A stretch of DNA of 64,000 bases from Aphis gossypii. Lineage: Eukaryota; Arthropoda; Insecta; Hemiptera; Aphididae. The stretch is from positions 19,179,213 through 19,243,212 of the forward strand of contig NC_065531.1 of NCBI RefSeq assembly GCF_020184175.1. The letters run 5' to 3'. Numbering within the stretch: position 1 is the first letter of the stretch; every line of letters starts with the position of its first letter. Of the stretch, positions 1 through 13,800 are shown piece by piece. The notes under the pieces were generated by a model. The model saw only the letters and a program-made list of their open reading frames with translations, ran no database searches and was not told the origin of the DNA. The position numbers and the translations under genes are program-made.

Positions 1-175
1 TTTCCTTTATCTTTTTTTTTGAGCCTATAAAAAACAAATTTAACTTAAAAAGTATATTAAATGAAAAACAATAAATGAATAGATGTTAATATAGTACCAT
101 AACCCTTGTGTCAGCGATATAACTAGATGAAATATAATAAATCTAATCTAATTTTATCATTGCATAATGACTAAT

Positions 176-339
176 CTAAGGCTAGTGTCACACTTGCAGA
201 ATATCTGCAGCGGAATTTTCGCAAAATCTAAATTCATACATTTAAATACTATCAGACAAAAATAAAATTGCTACATGTCGCGATTATTCAGTCGTGGAAC
301 GTCCGTCGTGGATATTCTGCAAGTGTGATACCAGCCTAA
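176..339. mobile_element. Short MITE with terminal inverted repeats
   Basis: The left end (176-205) and the right end (311-339) are inverted copies of each other, about 29 bp long with few mismatches, both containing CACACTTGCAGAATATC or its complement. The element is 164 bp with no coding capacity, as expected of a non-autonomous DNA transposon. I could not define a target-site duplication with confidence, and the superfamily is unassigned. Confidence 0.75.
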
Positions 340-1110
340 AATTTAAAGTCTTTTTACAATCCTTATAATTTTTGGGTATGTCATAACTCATAAGACGTGA
401 TAACTAGTCACACATTTAGTACTTTTTTTTTGTTATTTATTTAACCCATAATCAAAGAGTTAATAGTTTTCTATATATTAAATGAAAATATAAAATGGTC
501 AATTTTAGAATAATTTTAAACAGTATTTATTTTAATAATGAAACTTTAAGGACTATAATATATTGAAGTTGTATCATAGTTATTTTATAGATATATGAAA
601 ACTACTCAAAAAATAAATGTTATCATTAATGTGTTCATGGATTTGTGCATTTTTTTCTTTAATAATAGAAGTTGCAAAGTGAATAGAAATTTGTTTTGTG
701 ACCTATAGAATATGAAAGCATCATTTTTATATAGCATATATTTGCATATTTCAATCCATTTTTCTTTCAAAGCATATTTATATTTTATTAAAGCATGTTA
801 AATGTTAATGCATGTTGGTATTTTTAGGTATTAGGTTTTACTTGATACTTTACATTGAATATTGTCTATTTTAAAAATTCTTAATAATAAAATCTTAATT
901 GATTAATGATAATTTAATTTTTTTGATTTAATCAACAATAAAAGGAAACCAATACAAATAGGTACATCAATTATTTTATTTAAATTATTCATCCATTCTA
1001 TTTTTATTTTAAGTTTTTAATAATTTTAATATTCTTTATTATATCATTGTAGATTTAATGTTTTTATCCATATTTTTTTATATTGATGTTTTATCGAGCA
1101 TGAATATTTA

Positions 1111-1457
1111 GTATTTCTAAATTTTAATTTATATATTCTTATTAAAAACACTTATTTTTATGATTTATTGATCTTTATTAATAAGACCACATGACTAAAG
1201 ATCTAATTAGACAAAAAGACAATCTTGCCCACTATTTATCAAAAAAAAAATGTAAATGAATCTATTAGACAATGAAGTCCTTAGATTAAGGACTTCATAG
1301 CTTCATAGTTTAATAAGTAAATTAATATTTTTATTTTTATAAATAGTGAGCAAGGTTGTCTTTTTGTCTAATTAGATGTTAATCATGTGGTCTTATTAAT
1401 AAACTATAAAAAATAAGTGTTTATAATAAGAAAATATAAATTTAAATTTAGAAATAC
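1111..1457. mobile_element. Fold-back element, about 350 bp, arms over 110 bp
   Basis: The two halves are near-complementary: 1111-1252 matches the reverse complement of about 1330-1457, including the shared stretches TTAATAAGACCACATGA and CTAATTAGACAAAAAGACAA. The centre carries a second small hairpin (TGAAGTCCTTA, loop, complement) at 1273-1297. There is no coding capacity. This is a fold-back MITE or a fixed inverted duplication. Its transcript would form a long hairpin. Confidence 0.8.
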
Positions 1458-1643
1458 AATATAAACCTAGATTTTCAAATATATATCTTATTATAGAATC
1501 TAATATTTTTAGTCCATATTCAATCGTAAATTCTTAACGTATGACCAACTAAATATCCACAATCTACATACACACTTTGTACACATTAATGTTAATTATT
1601 GAATAGTTAAATTCAATAATAATTAGATAAAAAAAGTACAAAC

Positions 1644-2301
1644 CCAATGTTAAGCCTTTCAATTGGAGTAAGGTCATCTGGAAGTATTTCTGGTTTTACA
1701 GATAATAGTTGTACAGTATAATCTAATCGAGCTCCACCTGGAACCTTTGGACTCAATCCCTTTTCACCATAACCAAATCGTGATGCTATTTTTAACTCAG
1801 CTATTTCACCAACATTCATTAAGCTTAAAGCTAAATCAACACCTTGAATTACCTAAATAAAATACAGATCATTTAAAAATATTGATTGTGAATTTTTAAA
1901 TACAATATTACCTCGCAGTCACCAAGAGTGATTTCAAAATTTTCTTCTTTTTCAAATATATCATCACTATTTTCAAGTCGACCAACTAAATTTATCACAA
2001 TCTGTTCACCTTTCATTGGTCGTTCATCAACATTACCTGGACTTATGATTTTTTTCATTAAATCTCCAGAACCTAAAATATCTTGATAAGTTTGTTCTTT
2101 AAGTTCTTTAAATTCGTCTTCATTTGTTGGTTGAGAAAGAAGAGCTTCTTTATTTTGTTCACCATCCGATAATATATCACTAGAATTAATCAACGATTCC
2201 GGCAAACTGCCTTGTTCAGCATTTATAAAATCGGAAACTTTAGAAGTCATATTTGGTGAAATGTTAATATTCTGCCCTAGATTTGATTCCATGCCTTCCA
2301 T
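1644..2301 (-). CDS. FKBP8: FKBP8-like peptidyl-prolyl isomerase, 5' part (truncated at window edge)
   Basis: Two coding exons are visible: 2301-1912 (130 codons, ending GAG before GTAATA) and 1852-1644 (ending in phase 2 before GTTTGT). The N-terminal ~90 residues are acidic and low in complexity. An FKBP-type fold follows, from about GEQIVINLVGRLE through VIQGVDLALSLMNVGEIAEL to YGEKGLSPKVPGGARLDYTV, the usual FKBP core with the conserved GYGEKG and P-G-A-L/Y-V pattern. The exon ends with LTPIERLNIG, which in FKBP8 leads into the TPR repeats. Those repeats and the C-terminal membrane anchor known in the family are not in the window. FKBP8 proteins sit on mitochondria/ER and act with Hsp90 and Bcl-2-type partners (family knowledge). 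The start at 2301 is the first ATG; a second in-frame ATG lies at 2292. FKBP domain high confidence, FKBP8 identity good. Confidence 0.85.
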
Positions 2302-4819
2302 TTATATTTAATTATTTGGATAGTGTTCGGAAAAACAAATTTAATACTCAACACCGTTGATCAACTATAACACACGGGCATACAGCATGAAATATGACAG
2401 TCAAAAAATGAATTGAATTATTTACAGTCTGAATGAATAATTAATTAAATAAAATAATTAACAATTAGAACAAATTACAAGATATATTACGTGAAATAAT
2501 ATATATTAATTAATAATTACTGAGTATTGATATTATTTAGGTAATTAATATTTTATGATATTTAAAGTATACACGAGCAGTAGCCAGTGATAGGTAACTA
2601 GTAACTACACAGAATATGACTATTTCATTTGAGTTTTCGGAAAAAAATACTGATAACAAAACTCATTATCACAATATCACGGTGAAAATAAGTTCATGTC
2701 ATCAAGCCCATGGCTAAATATTCATTTAATTTTAATTTTTTTTTTATTTAGCCATGAACAGGCCATATGCAGGCTTGCCGTTGTTCATGAATAATTATTG
2801 AACTTCTCATAGACTTATTAACTACTATTAATTAATAACTATTTGTTAATAGGTTTATGAATATGATACTACTCATAGATAAGTGTATCTTAGTAGTTAG
2901 CACGGTAGTTAGTATGGTATTACTCAATAATCTTATTTTTCTATGGTACCTAACTATTAACTAGTATAACTTAACCATTATAGCACAAATTATCCGAAAA
3001 TATATTTTAAATTATTATACATTTTCATATTATACATTTATAAATTTATTTATAATATGTGATTAAAGATTAAAATCTGTAACCTAACATTGGAAACGTG
3101 ATGTGTTTTGTTCTAAAAAAGCTTTAATATACTTTTTGCATTAGCTAAGAATGGCATATCCGTGGCACGTGAAAAAAGGATACAACGATTTATTAAATGT
3201 CATGACAAAATAATTATTAATAGTTATTTATTTTATCATGTGAATGCTTTAATAGCACGCAACTACGCAAGAAACAAAAAGCGTATAATTATTGGCATTG
3301 TGTTAGAAAAATATTTGAAACCTCTAGCATAGAACTAAATTGATAATAATAATAATAATAAAAATTATTTTATTTTTTTAAATTAATATTTAATAATTTA
3401 TGCCATAATATAAAATATATACAGTGTGTCCCATTTTATATGTACTACTAAATATCTGAGTTCAATGGCCTTAGATTGAAAAACGGTTTGCTGGGACAGA
3501 TAGATGGTTCCGAAGTGCACATTTTGGGAAAATTTCAAATTTTTAATTCCTTTGGTTCGCGCATGCGCAATTCAAATTACATTTTTTTGAATAGAAACCC
3601 TTATTTTTGACACCAGATATGGATAGTTCATTTTTTTAAGACATTTTGATCCATTGACATAAGTCCTAAACTTAAAATTGACCGAGGTACAGGCCAACAG
3701 ATTTTTAAAAATTGAAAATAATTCAATTTTTTTAAAAACATGGTACACTTGTATTAAGTGATTTTTTTCATGAATAGGTACTTAAAAAAATACATGAATA
3801 CATGATACATAATATGTTATAGATAAATAACTCAACGACTGGAAAAATGTTTAGAAAATAGCGGAGGACATTTTGAACATTTTATTAGATAAACAAATTC
3901 ACTTAAATAAAATTTAAAAATTAAATTATACAAAGTAATTTACTTTTTGTTTTATTATTATGTATGTATAATTAAGTATGTAATTCATCTACTCCAATGT
4001 GATTACAGATAAATAAAAAACTTGAAAGCTCCTTTGTTGGAAAAATAATTTCTAAGCTTGGTAGTTATAACTGGTTTGTCATAGAGTTTATAGGAATAAA
4101 CTTAAAGATAAATATTATTAAAAGGAGTCAACAATTAACATTTAAAGAGGTCTGGAGTGTTTGCAATAACAAATATATAAATAATAGTTGGTAGATTTAT
4201 TTATTTTTGTATTAAAAACAATTTAATAAAACATATCAAAAATGTGCCAAGCATTTAGCTTATTATTCAAAATCTACAGATAAATTACGAAACAAAAATT
4301 TTATACTATACTGAAGACAGTTAATACTAATTATTATTATTTTTTTTATATTAACTTAATATTAATGCTAAAAAATTAATTTCTAGGACGGTATAAATCA
4401 TAATGTAGGATATATTACCCTACTATTTGGTAAATAAGAAACTAAATTTAAAAATACATATAAGTTAGTTATAATATAATAATTATAATAATTAATAACA
4501 AACTAAATAGCAATTAAGATAATATATTGATTGTTCGTAGATTATAATACTTGTAGTAAAAATCATTTATTTGGGACATTCAAGATTTTTTCCAGCAAAT
4601 ATACCAAGTATATTCGTTGATCTTAGTCACAAAACCATAAATATAAAATAATAAATTTAAATAAATATTTCAGTAGTATAAAAACAATATTAAAAGTTTA
4701 TTTTAATTAACCTAATATTATTTGGCATTTACTTTTATTGATTAATGTACAAGTAAATATACTTATATCTGAAATCAGTATTTTCTATATGTCTAAATAT
4801 AAAATAGTAATTATACAAT
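2302..4819. other. Intergenic: FKBP8-like 5' flank and alpha-catenin 3' flank
   Basis: No gene is supported here. The left part (2302-2450) is the 5' flank of the FKBP8-like gene. Around 3420-3720 there is a less AT-rich block that looks like a repeat. 2708-2755 is a short imperfect stem (GGCTAAATA and its complement around a T-run). On the minus strand AATAAA at 4739-4734 is a plausible polyadenylation signal for alpha-catenin, about 80 bases past its stop. Confidence 0.5.
3420..3720. repeat. Probable dispersed repeat fragment
   Basis: This block starts at ACAGTGTGTCCCATTTTATA and stands out from its surroundings by higher GC, including the CpG-containing TTCGCGCATGCGCAA. It has no open frame or splice signals. 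I recall similar 'gtgtgtcccatttta' ends from insect transposons but cannot place it. It has no second copy in the window. Confidence 0.35.
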
Positions 4820-7800
4820 TTAAACAGATTCAGTAGGACTTTGAAATTCACTTAAAGCCTTTATTGGATTTTGTACTTTCTTTTGAGAACCTTTTCTTAC
4901 TTTAGCTCTAACTTCTTCGGGTTTTTCTGGTCTTACAAGTGGTTTCTTTTCAGGAGCTTTCATTTTCCAAACAACAAGCTAGAAAATAAACAACATGAAA
5001 AATTAACTATTTTGTCTCATTTATAAAATAAAATAATTACTTTTTGAAGATCTGCTCCTTGTCTAGGGTATTTGGTACTGGCTACATATGAAGACTTCAC
5101 AGTTAATACAACAGCATTCATTAAATTTTTTGCTGCTTGAATTAAGGATGTGGCACTATCCAACTAAATATTAGATTTGTGTAAAAATAATGCATTAGAC
5201 ATATATAAATACAAATATACACTAAAATAAAAACATACCCCAGAAACAATAAGTTCACCACTTATATTTTGTACATCAGCTTTAACTTTAGAAGTGATAT
5301 TAAGCTGATGGCAATATAAAGCAATACGTTGTAAGTAAGCTAACAAATCTTTTTTGGTTGATGATTCTGGACATTGGTCAGCTATTTGTCTAGTAAGTTT
5401 ATCTAATTTTGTTCCAGCTTCTGAAATTTTCTTAGCTGCATTAATAACATCCATAGTAGTTTTTAATGGTCCACGGCCGCTTAACAAATTGAAAAATAAA
5501 ATTTGTAAGTTAAGAAAATCAAAGTTATGTAGTAAATTTAACATTACTAATAAATAATAAATAATAAAATAAGATATTTTCAATTATATACCGGGTGAAA
5601 TCCGTCATTTCCATCATGATCATACACATGTGTTTGGCAAGAACAATAATATCATTTCCTGTATCATCCCACTTAGCTACCTCACGATCAAACTTCAGCT
5701 TTTCACTCCTAAAGAATTCAACTTGTTGAGCAATTTTTTGTTTATCTTCTTCTGTCATTTTTCTCATAGCTTCCTATAATACATCAGTAATAAAATTGAA
5801 TAAATCAAAAAATTACACGAAATATATTTTAAAATATTAGAGTTAAACAATGAATAATAAATATTGTCAATACATACACGTGCAGTAGTAATTCCACTAA
5901 TATCTGGATACTCATCCAAAGGTTCTCCAGTATGAGCACTTGCTACAAAAAAATATTTTATGTTTATAAATACTTAAATTGAAAAAAGAAGATCAAAGCA
6001 TATTTTATAATGACACCCAAAACATAATTTTAAAAATGGATCTTAAGAATTAATTTTAATTCCAATTGCTAACTTAATTTTCTAATTAGTGTATTTATGT
6101 TGGTTATAATAGTAACTACGAATAAGATTCTTAGGTTTATGTGTTTTTTTTTTTTATTTATGAAATACAAATTTTATGCATACATTTTCATGTCATTCTG
6201 ATTTTAAATAAAATATTATTTTTTTTCAATTATTTGAGTTGTAGCAATGTAATATGTTTATTATGTTAAAATAATAAAAATGTATCATAAAGAAATGTAA
6301 AAATATGCTTTTAGTCATATATGATAGAAGAAATAGTTCTCAATATATTACAAATACAGAATATGGACTAGACGGTTATTAGATTATTATTGTTTTCATT
6401 CTGTACGATTATTGAATGTATTAAACAAAATGTTATCATTGATCAGTTTGGAAACAATAACAAGAATTAATAACATATGATGATAACCATATTATATTGA
6501 TTATCATGGGTTTGATTTAAACAAAACAACTTACAATGAAATATGCACTGATAACTTCAGTTCATGAAGAGCATTCGTTTTAAATGTATAAAAACATGAA
6601 AAACATTGTATGATAATAGCTAGTTTCACAACTAAAAGTTTAGCTAAATACGTTAATCTTTTTTAATTTAAATTAATTTCTCAACCTTTTTTTATTTAAT
6701 TTTATGTCTAGTTTAAGTTAATTTTTAGTCATGTTTTTTTGTTATTTATTGTAGTCTAAAATCTGAGCTCTAGTTATAACACTTACATCTACTCCGTGTC
6801 TCAACTGTATAGTGTTCATCAAACTCTATATCTTCAGGATCTAATTCTTCATCAGTCTGTAATATTCAAATCATTAATCATTCATGTTATTTGGTAAATA
6901 AAAAAATATAATAAAGTGTATACCCTGTTCATAAGAACTGCTCGACGAATCTCTCTTACACCATCATAAACAAGTCTAGAAGCATCAATAAAATCATTTT
7001 CATCTACTTCTTTAGGAGGATTAGTTGATAAAGCATCAACAGCTAACTCAACGCGTTGAGCAAAGTTGGGCATAACTAAATTGAAAAAAATAAAATTATT
7101 CATTAAATATTCATAATAATATAATATATTCATTATTTATCTTTTATTGTTATGAAATTAATTAATTGTAGCTTTATATTTACCTTGATCACGTAATACT
7201 TTAATTGCTTCTAATACACGTTCAGTATAAATACCCGGTTCATAATTATCCATTTCAGCTGCTACTACGTTACAAACTCTAGCTGAACGGCCTCTAATTG
7301 CTCCAGCAGTTCTGTCTAATGGGTCAGCTGATCCTTCTTGAAGTGCAAGCACACATTTGTTCACATCTTCCAAAATATGACTTTCTAAAATTGAATAATG
7401 AAATATTAATACAAACTTAAAAATCTAATTAATAAGAGTAATTCTATACCTGAAACGGCTAAAAAGTCATCAATAGTTGTTATATCATCAACAGCTTCAG
7501 TCAATAGCCGGACTTGTGCTTGCCACGCATCTCTAAAAACATCCATATTGTCAAGTGCCAATTTAGAACGTGGCCGAACAGCAAGAACTCTTGCTGCATT
7601 TATTACTTGAGGACATAAATTCTCTATTTGTGCAGCAGCTGTTCGAACCATTTTTACGCCATCTTCATTGTTCGACATGCTACACGCAAGATTAGCAACC
7701 TGATAACAAAATCATCAAAATTAAATAATTAACATTACAGCTTTAGCAAAATTAACTTACTTCAACAAGTTTATTTGCATGTTCAGTAAACACAAGAGCA

Positions 7801-10800
7801 CATTCTTCAACTTCTTTTTCATCACCTGAATGTGCTGCTTCAATTAAAACAAGTAATGGAACACTTGTTTCTAGAAAACTGTAATTTAAAAGAATAAAAG
7901 ATAAATTAACTAAATTTAAAATATATTTTCTTTGAATTTATTTTACCTATCAGAAACATGATCTACAACAGCTTTACGTAATTGTCGTCTCAAATCTCTA
8001 GTCTTACGACACATGTGATCAATAGCACGTTCCAATCCTTCACTAGTTTCTTTTACACTCATCTATTAACAAGAATGTTTTAAGTATAAAATAAATAATT
8101 CATATAAAAATTTAAAAATGTAGTATTTATTTTAAATTATTCAAATGGCATGCCTTACTGTTATTTTTTTATTCATGCAAAATTGAAAAAAACAATTGAA
8201 CGTTATTGGTGACATTGTAATAGAACGACAGTTAAACACAATGTATAAGATTAAGTATTAACAGAACTAAAGTATATCAAATAGTATAGTAACTACAGAC
8301 ACAATTACGTACATATTAAAATGAAATTGAACCATGAAGGTAACACAGGTGTGGTTATTGTTTTAAATTTGTACTTAAAAATTAATTACAATTGTTAGAT
8401 ATACAATAGATATTTGAAAATAAAATAGAATTGATAGGAATACAAAGAATTAAATAATACTAAATCCTTACATAAATTGTTTTGAAACTATATGTATATA
8501 ATAATATTTAGTCTTTAATTTTAAAGTCATTTAAAAATATAACTGATACTGTATTACTGTATATACTAAGATATATTAATACGCATGTATATCATTTAAA
8601 CAGATATAATATTATATAAAAACGGTTAATTTAGTTAATTTAATTTATCATTATTTAAAACTAACTTTATTGAATTTTTTATTTTATATATACAATTATT
8701 AAATATATTTAAACACCATTAAAAAGTCTTAAATTTGTAATGGTAGTTAATCTCACTGATCACATAATATAAAACTAGTCAATAATTTAAGGTTATTAAA
8801 TTATACTGTAAGACTGTACTATTATTAATTATTGTCATTTTAAAATCCTTAAATTATGAATTTTAAAATGCCGAAATAAACCGTATCTTATAGAAACATT
8901 GCTATTGTGCCATAAGGAAAATGCTCAAATAATGTTTAACACAATTAACTTGGTTAATTGAATTTTAAGATAATTATTAAATGTATGTATAATATGTACT
9001 TAACATCAGAAAATAAGTCTATTTTAAATATTGAATTTGCCGAATTCCTTAAAAAAAATATAAAAGTTTAATAGACCAATCATAGACTACTTAATTGTAA
9101 TTAAGAGACCATAAGATCAATATTAAATTTATAAAATGCTTATTAGTTTATTAAACAGAATAATAATAAATTAAACTCTATTCGACTCATTAAAAAAAAA
9201 GAGATTAGGTAGTCGTGCATTCAAATAAATTTAAGTTTGTTAAAAACTGAAAAAAGAATTTTAAGTTATAAGAAAATCATTAAATACATACCAACTAAGA
9301 AAACAAAGATTAGTGATTTAAGTGTCAAATTTTGTTTAAAAAAAATTACACAACGGTGATTAAAAAGGGTACACAAAACTGATATATTTTTTAGTCTATT
9401 TCTAAAAGTTTAGTGTTAAGTGCAAGGAAGAACAATTTTGTTTTTTACAAAAACCATAAACCATACCCTTTTTCCGACCCTTTGGAGTTGCAATTGCTGC
9501 AAACACCAACATAAAAATAATAATTCTTAATGGAATATAAGTTAAATATAATATTTAAAAAACAAATTTTATATTGATTACTTTATCGAAAAAGACTTAC
9601 ATTAGACATATATTCAGAAAGCAAATCCTGCAATGCTTGGCGTACAGCATTACACTCTGCAACAATTCTTTCTCTACGTTCATCTCGAGTACATGAAGAA
9701 TCAGCCATTAATGCAGCTCCACTAATAATACTTTCAAGTCGTTCTTCTAAAGAAGGACGAGTACGCACTTCATTATAAACAAGAGGATCCATAACCATTC
9801 TTTCCTAAAATACAAAACATGAAAAGATATTTTTATCATCAAAGTTAATGTAGTATGTGTAAGGTAAATACTGGTTAGAAGTAAATTAAAAAAATTCAAT
9901 CAAATTTGTTCTGTGTAAATTTGAGGTAGTTTAAAGTAGCGGTTCTCAAACTGTGGTACGCGTAAGGCCGCATGGTGATAGAACGGAAAATTAAAAACAA
10001 ATATTTGATTCTAATCTCATTGAAAATTTGTTATTTAATTCATCTTATTTTAAAAACTAATAAATAAAAACAATTACATTGTAGAATTATACTACCTTAT
10101 TATTTAAAATAAATGTATATTTTTAACTAAAAAGTAAAGTATTTAATTGTACAATTTGGATTGTTCTATTTTTAGTCATGAGTGGTACCTGGCTCATTAA
10201 TAATACACTTAAGTGGTACGCAAATAAAAGTTTACAATTTAAGAACACAAAGTTTATTATTTATATATTATTAAATAAGTGCAAAAAATATATCATTGGT
10301 ATACCAATGAATTAAAACCTATAATTTATAATAAATAATAATTGATATTTGCACATTTACCTTAATGTATAACTTAGGCACATACATGTCTATCATTGTT
10401 ATGTGAAAATACATTTAAAAATTATTTAATTATTGTCTCATCATTAAACTATATATTAAATAAGACTTCTGAAAATAGATTCAAATTTATTTTATTTTAA
10501 AATGAAACGCTTTTTTCATTAAATTCTTAATTTTAATTTTATATGATAAATATTTTAAATTTCTAAAATTTTAAGGTCTTAAGATAAATTTTTTTGAGGG
10601 GGGGGGGGGTGGTTAACTTAAATTTAAAATTGAGTGAAAGTTATTCTCAAATGAACTGATTAAGAAAATAAGATCTGTTATCAACTTGTTAGTTTAATCG
10701 GTTCAATCAACAAAAAGTAGAGTACCTAAGAATATCCATTTGTAATCAGTAATCACCTATATACCCTAAATTTCCTCTGAGTTCAGAGTTACAATAAATG

Positions 10801-13800
10801 AAATAAAACATAATTACATCAAAATCGTCAAGTGCAGCAGCCAGTTCACCAGGTCCATCATAAATCTGATTCCCATTATCGTTCATTGCTGCAGATCGAC
10901 CTTGGGCAACATCACTTATAGTGTTTACAGCTTCACAAACTTGTTTCAATACAAAATCGCGATTAGCTTTAGCTGCAGCAAGTTCTGGATGTCTTACATA
11001 AACCTTGAGAGTAAATTAACATTATTTTTAAACTTAATATTAGTTAGTTTTTAGATTACTAAAATTTTACTTTAGAAGCAGTTAACAGCATTGTTGAATG
11101 TTTTTTTAAAATAGCGCGAGCAGCAGCAAGATCATCACGTAATTGAGGGTCCTTTAATTCTTGTTGACGTTTTGCAGCTTGACTCATAAGTTCACTAGCA
11201 CTTCTACCAAAAACTTTAATATTGTCAAGAAGTTCTGCTTGACTTGAAGCATTTTTAACTTTTTCCAAATCATCTTCAACCTAAAATATATATTTTTATC
11301 TTTTAATTGAATAAGTTACTTAATAAAATATTATGTCAATTAATTAATAAAAATTAATAATACTTATTACTTACAACTCTTAAAGACTTCAATAATAAAT
11401 GTACATCAACCATATCTGCAAGTATAAGTAGGCGTGTTACGGCTGACAAAAGATTTCTTGCTGCTCTTACCATATTGCTACGTTTAGCTGAAGCACAAGG
11501 ATCTTCAGCAAACTCTCTTGCAGCAATACTCATGGCATCACCTATATAAAATAATAAAGATGAAGCCACAAAAACTTTTCCATACATAACTTTGTATAAT
11601 ATTAAAATTTACAATGTTTATTAAAGCATGCTACACAAACATCTACTCACTTTTCAATTAATATAATGCAAAAAAAAACAGTTTAATTTTATTTGCCTAA
11701 ATGGGTTTTAAGCAAGAACTAAAATATATAATTTATAAGATTTTTATTGCATTAATAGAATTATTTATTTATGTTAGTGATAGTATGAAAATGTCAAGAT
11801 AAAAAATAAGGTCTGAGAAAAGCATTTATAGCTGATTTATATTGCAAGTATTACGTATGATTTAAAATTGAAATATTCTACCAATATCTATTAAATAATT
11901 ATTTTATTAGTTTATTTATCAATTATCACATTAAATAACAAAATACACAAGCTACAGATATTGGTAAGGTGACATTTTGATCCGTTTTTTTCATGGAGAC
12001 ATTTTAAATGAGAGGGTCCAGAGCAAAATTTGGATTTTTTTACAGTGGTTCTAACGTTGGCCATCTGCTCGCTTCACTGGGACAAACAAAACAAAAATAT
12101 CCCTCGACTTGCTATGCAACATCACCTCAAGTTGGTCATTGGGTTAGAAGAGATAAAAACCATAAACTCCATAAAATGAAAATTAATAAAAAAAAAAATT
12201 AAGTGAATGATCAAAAAGTCTCCGGACCAATAAGTCTCAATACCACAGAAACTATAATAAGCTAATAATTAATACTTTTTAAAACTTTTAAAATTTTTTT
12301 TTTACATTTATTGCAATATTATAATTTAGAAAGTAATAGTAAATTTCATCTATTTTATTTTTGGTTATTTTTCTCACATTAAGTTTAAATATTATATAAT
12401 ATAGTATGTAATCTTTAATTGAAAACAATCTATGACTAACTATTAAAAATATTTGAATCCGGTTTTTTTGGATGTTAAACAAACTTTGTTATGTATTTAT
12501 TAAGCTAATTAAACTATTTCTATGGCATTTAATTTTGTGCATGTGCATGTTGCATTTATTAAATGGCAACTCTTAACTTTTTGAGGGTAATTATTTGTAC
12601 TCTTATCTTACATGAATGTCAACGGTCAAAGTAATTGCTAATGTCAAAAAAAAGTTAAGTTATGGCTATTATTTGTTTTATATAATTTTTTTGACATTTT
12701 TGAATTACTCACTAATTTTATTAGATTTGTAAATAATTTTGAATTTTACAACATCAATTTTATTTCTATTATTAGATATTTTAAAATAATGAATAAATTA
12801 TAGGTATAGGTTTTCTTCGTAGTTTTGATTTGAAATAAATCAATGTAACTAGGTAGATGCCAACATACATAAGAGCAAATCCCAGGGTTAGTATGCATCA
12901 TGTCAGCTTGAATATTGTTGTTCATAAAATTAAAAAAAAAAAAAACATAAATTTCATTCATACAGACTTAATTTAACTCAACATTTATGCCAAGGTGATG
13001 ATAAATGTAGAATAATGTTTATTACTTAGTTGGCAATTTAATTATAAGATTATTATTATTTAAAATTATATATTATGGACAAATTAGTCCAAATTTACCA
13101 ACAATGAAATTATAAATAAACAATATAATTGTTATTAGGACAATCAAAATTCCATTGAATTTTTGAAACAAATAACCAATCTGTCTAGGAAACAAATGTT
13201 TGATGTGGTTTGATTGGATGTAAATTGTAATGATCTTATTTTTACAATGGCACATTAAATGGAAGACAATATCTAGAATTTTTAATAAATGAGCTACTGA
13301 TCATGTTAAACAATATTCCTTTTGTAATAAGAAACAATTTGATTTTACAAAAAAATGGAACTTCAGTACATAATGCAGTTGTGGTGAAGAATTATTGATA
13401 TTAAAACTTTGGTAATTGTTGGAGAGGAATTAATGGGATAATGAAATGGTAACCTTGAACCTTGGATCTTGTGCTAATAGATTACTTTTTTTGGAGATAT
13501 CTAAAAACTATCATCTATGTTGACTCACCTACTAACCTTATGCATTTGAACGAAAAAACAATTGAGGTGTGTATTCAACTTACTAAAGAACAAATCTCAA
13601 CTGCAATAAATATAGAATTAGGTAGGAGAAGCATGTCTAAATTACAATGGAGAGCAGTTTGAACAATTTATAAAATTAATGAATATAATTTTGAATTATA
13701 AAAATTAATTTTGTTTTTTTTCTATCACTAAAGGAGACAAATTGTATAAAAAAAAGTAAATTTCAGTAGGGGAAGAGGATTGTCCTTCCCAAAAGTAGAT

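Larger units (their letters stand above)
1..1643. other. Intron of the FKBP8-like gene, no exon seen
   Basis: This stretch lies 3' of the second visible FKBP8-like exon, which is on the minus strand, and is read as its intron. I searched the minus strand by eye for the TPR-coding exons expected next and found none, so they probably lie left of the window. The stretch holds two inverted-repeat elements (176-339 and about 1111-1457) in AT-rich sequence and nothing else recognisable. Confidence 0.6.

Noticed and set aside
5354..5557. Plus-strand open frame opposite an alpha-catenin exon
   Set aside because: It is the antisense shadow of the conserved exon 5479-5239.
12008..12202. Plus-strand open frame of 64 codons
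   Set aside because: It lies inside a dispersed repeat with a second copy near 62.7 kb where the frame is not kept, and it has no recognisable homology.
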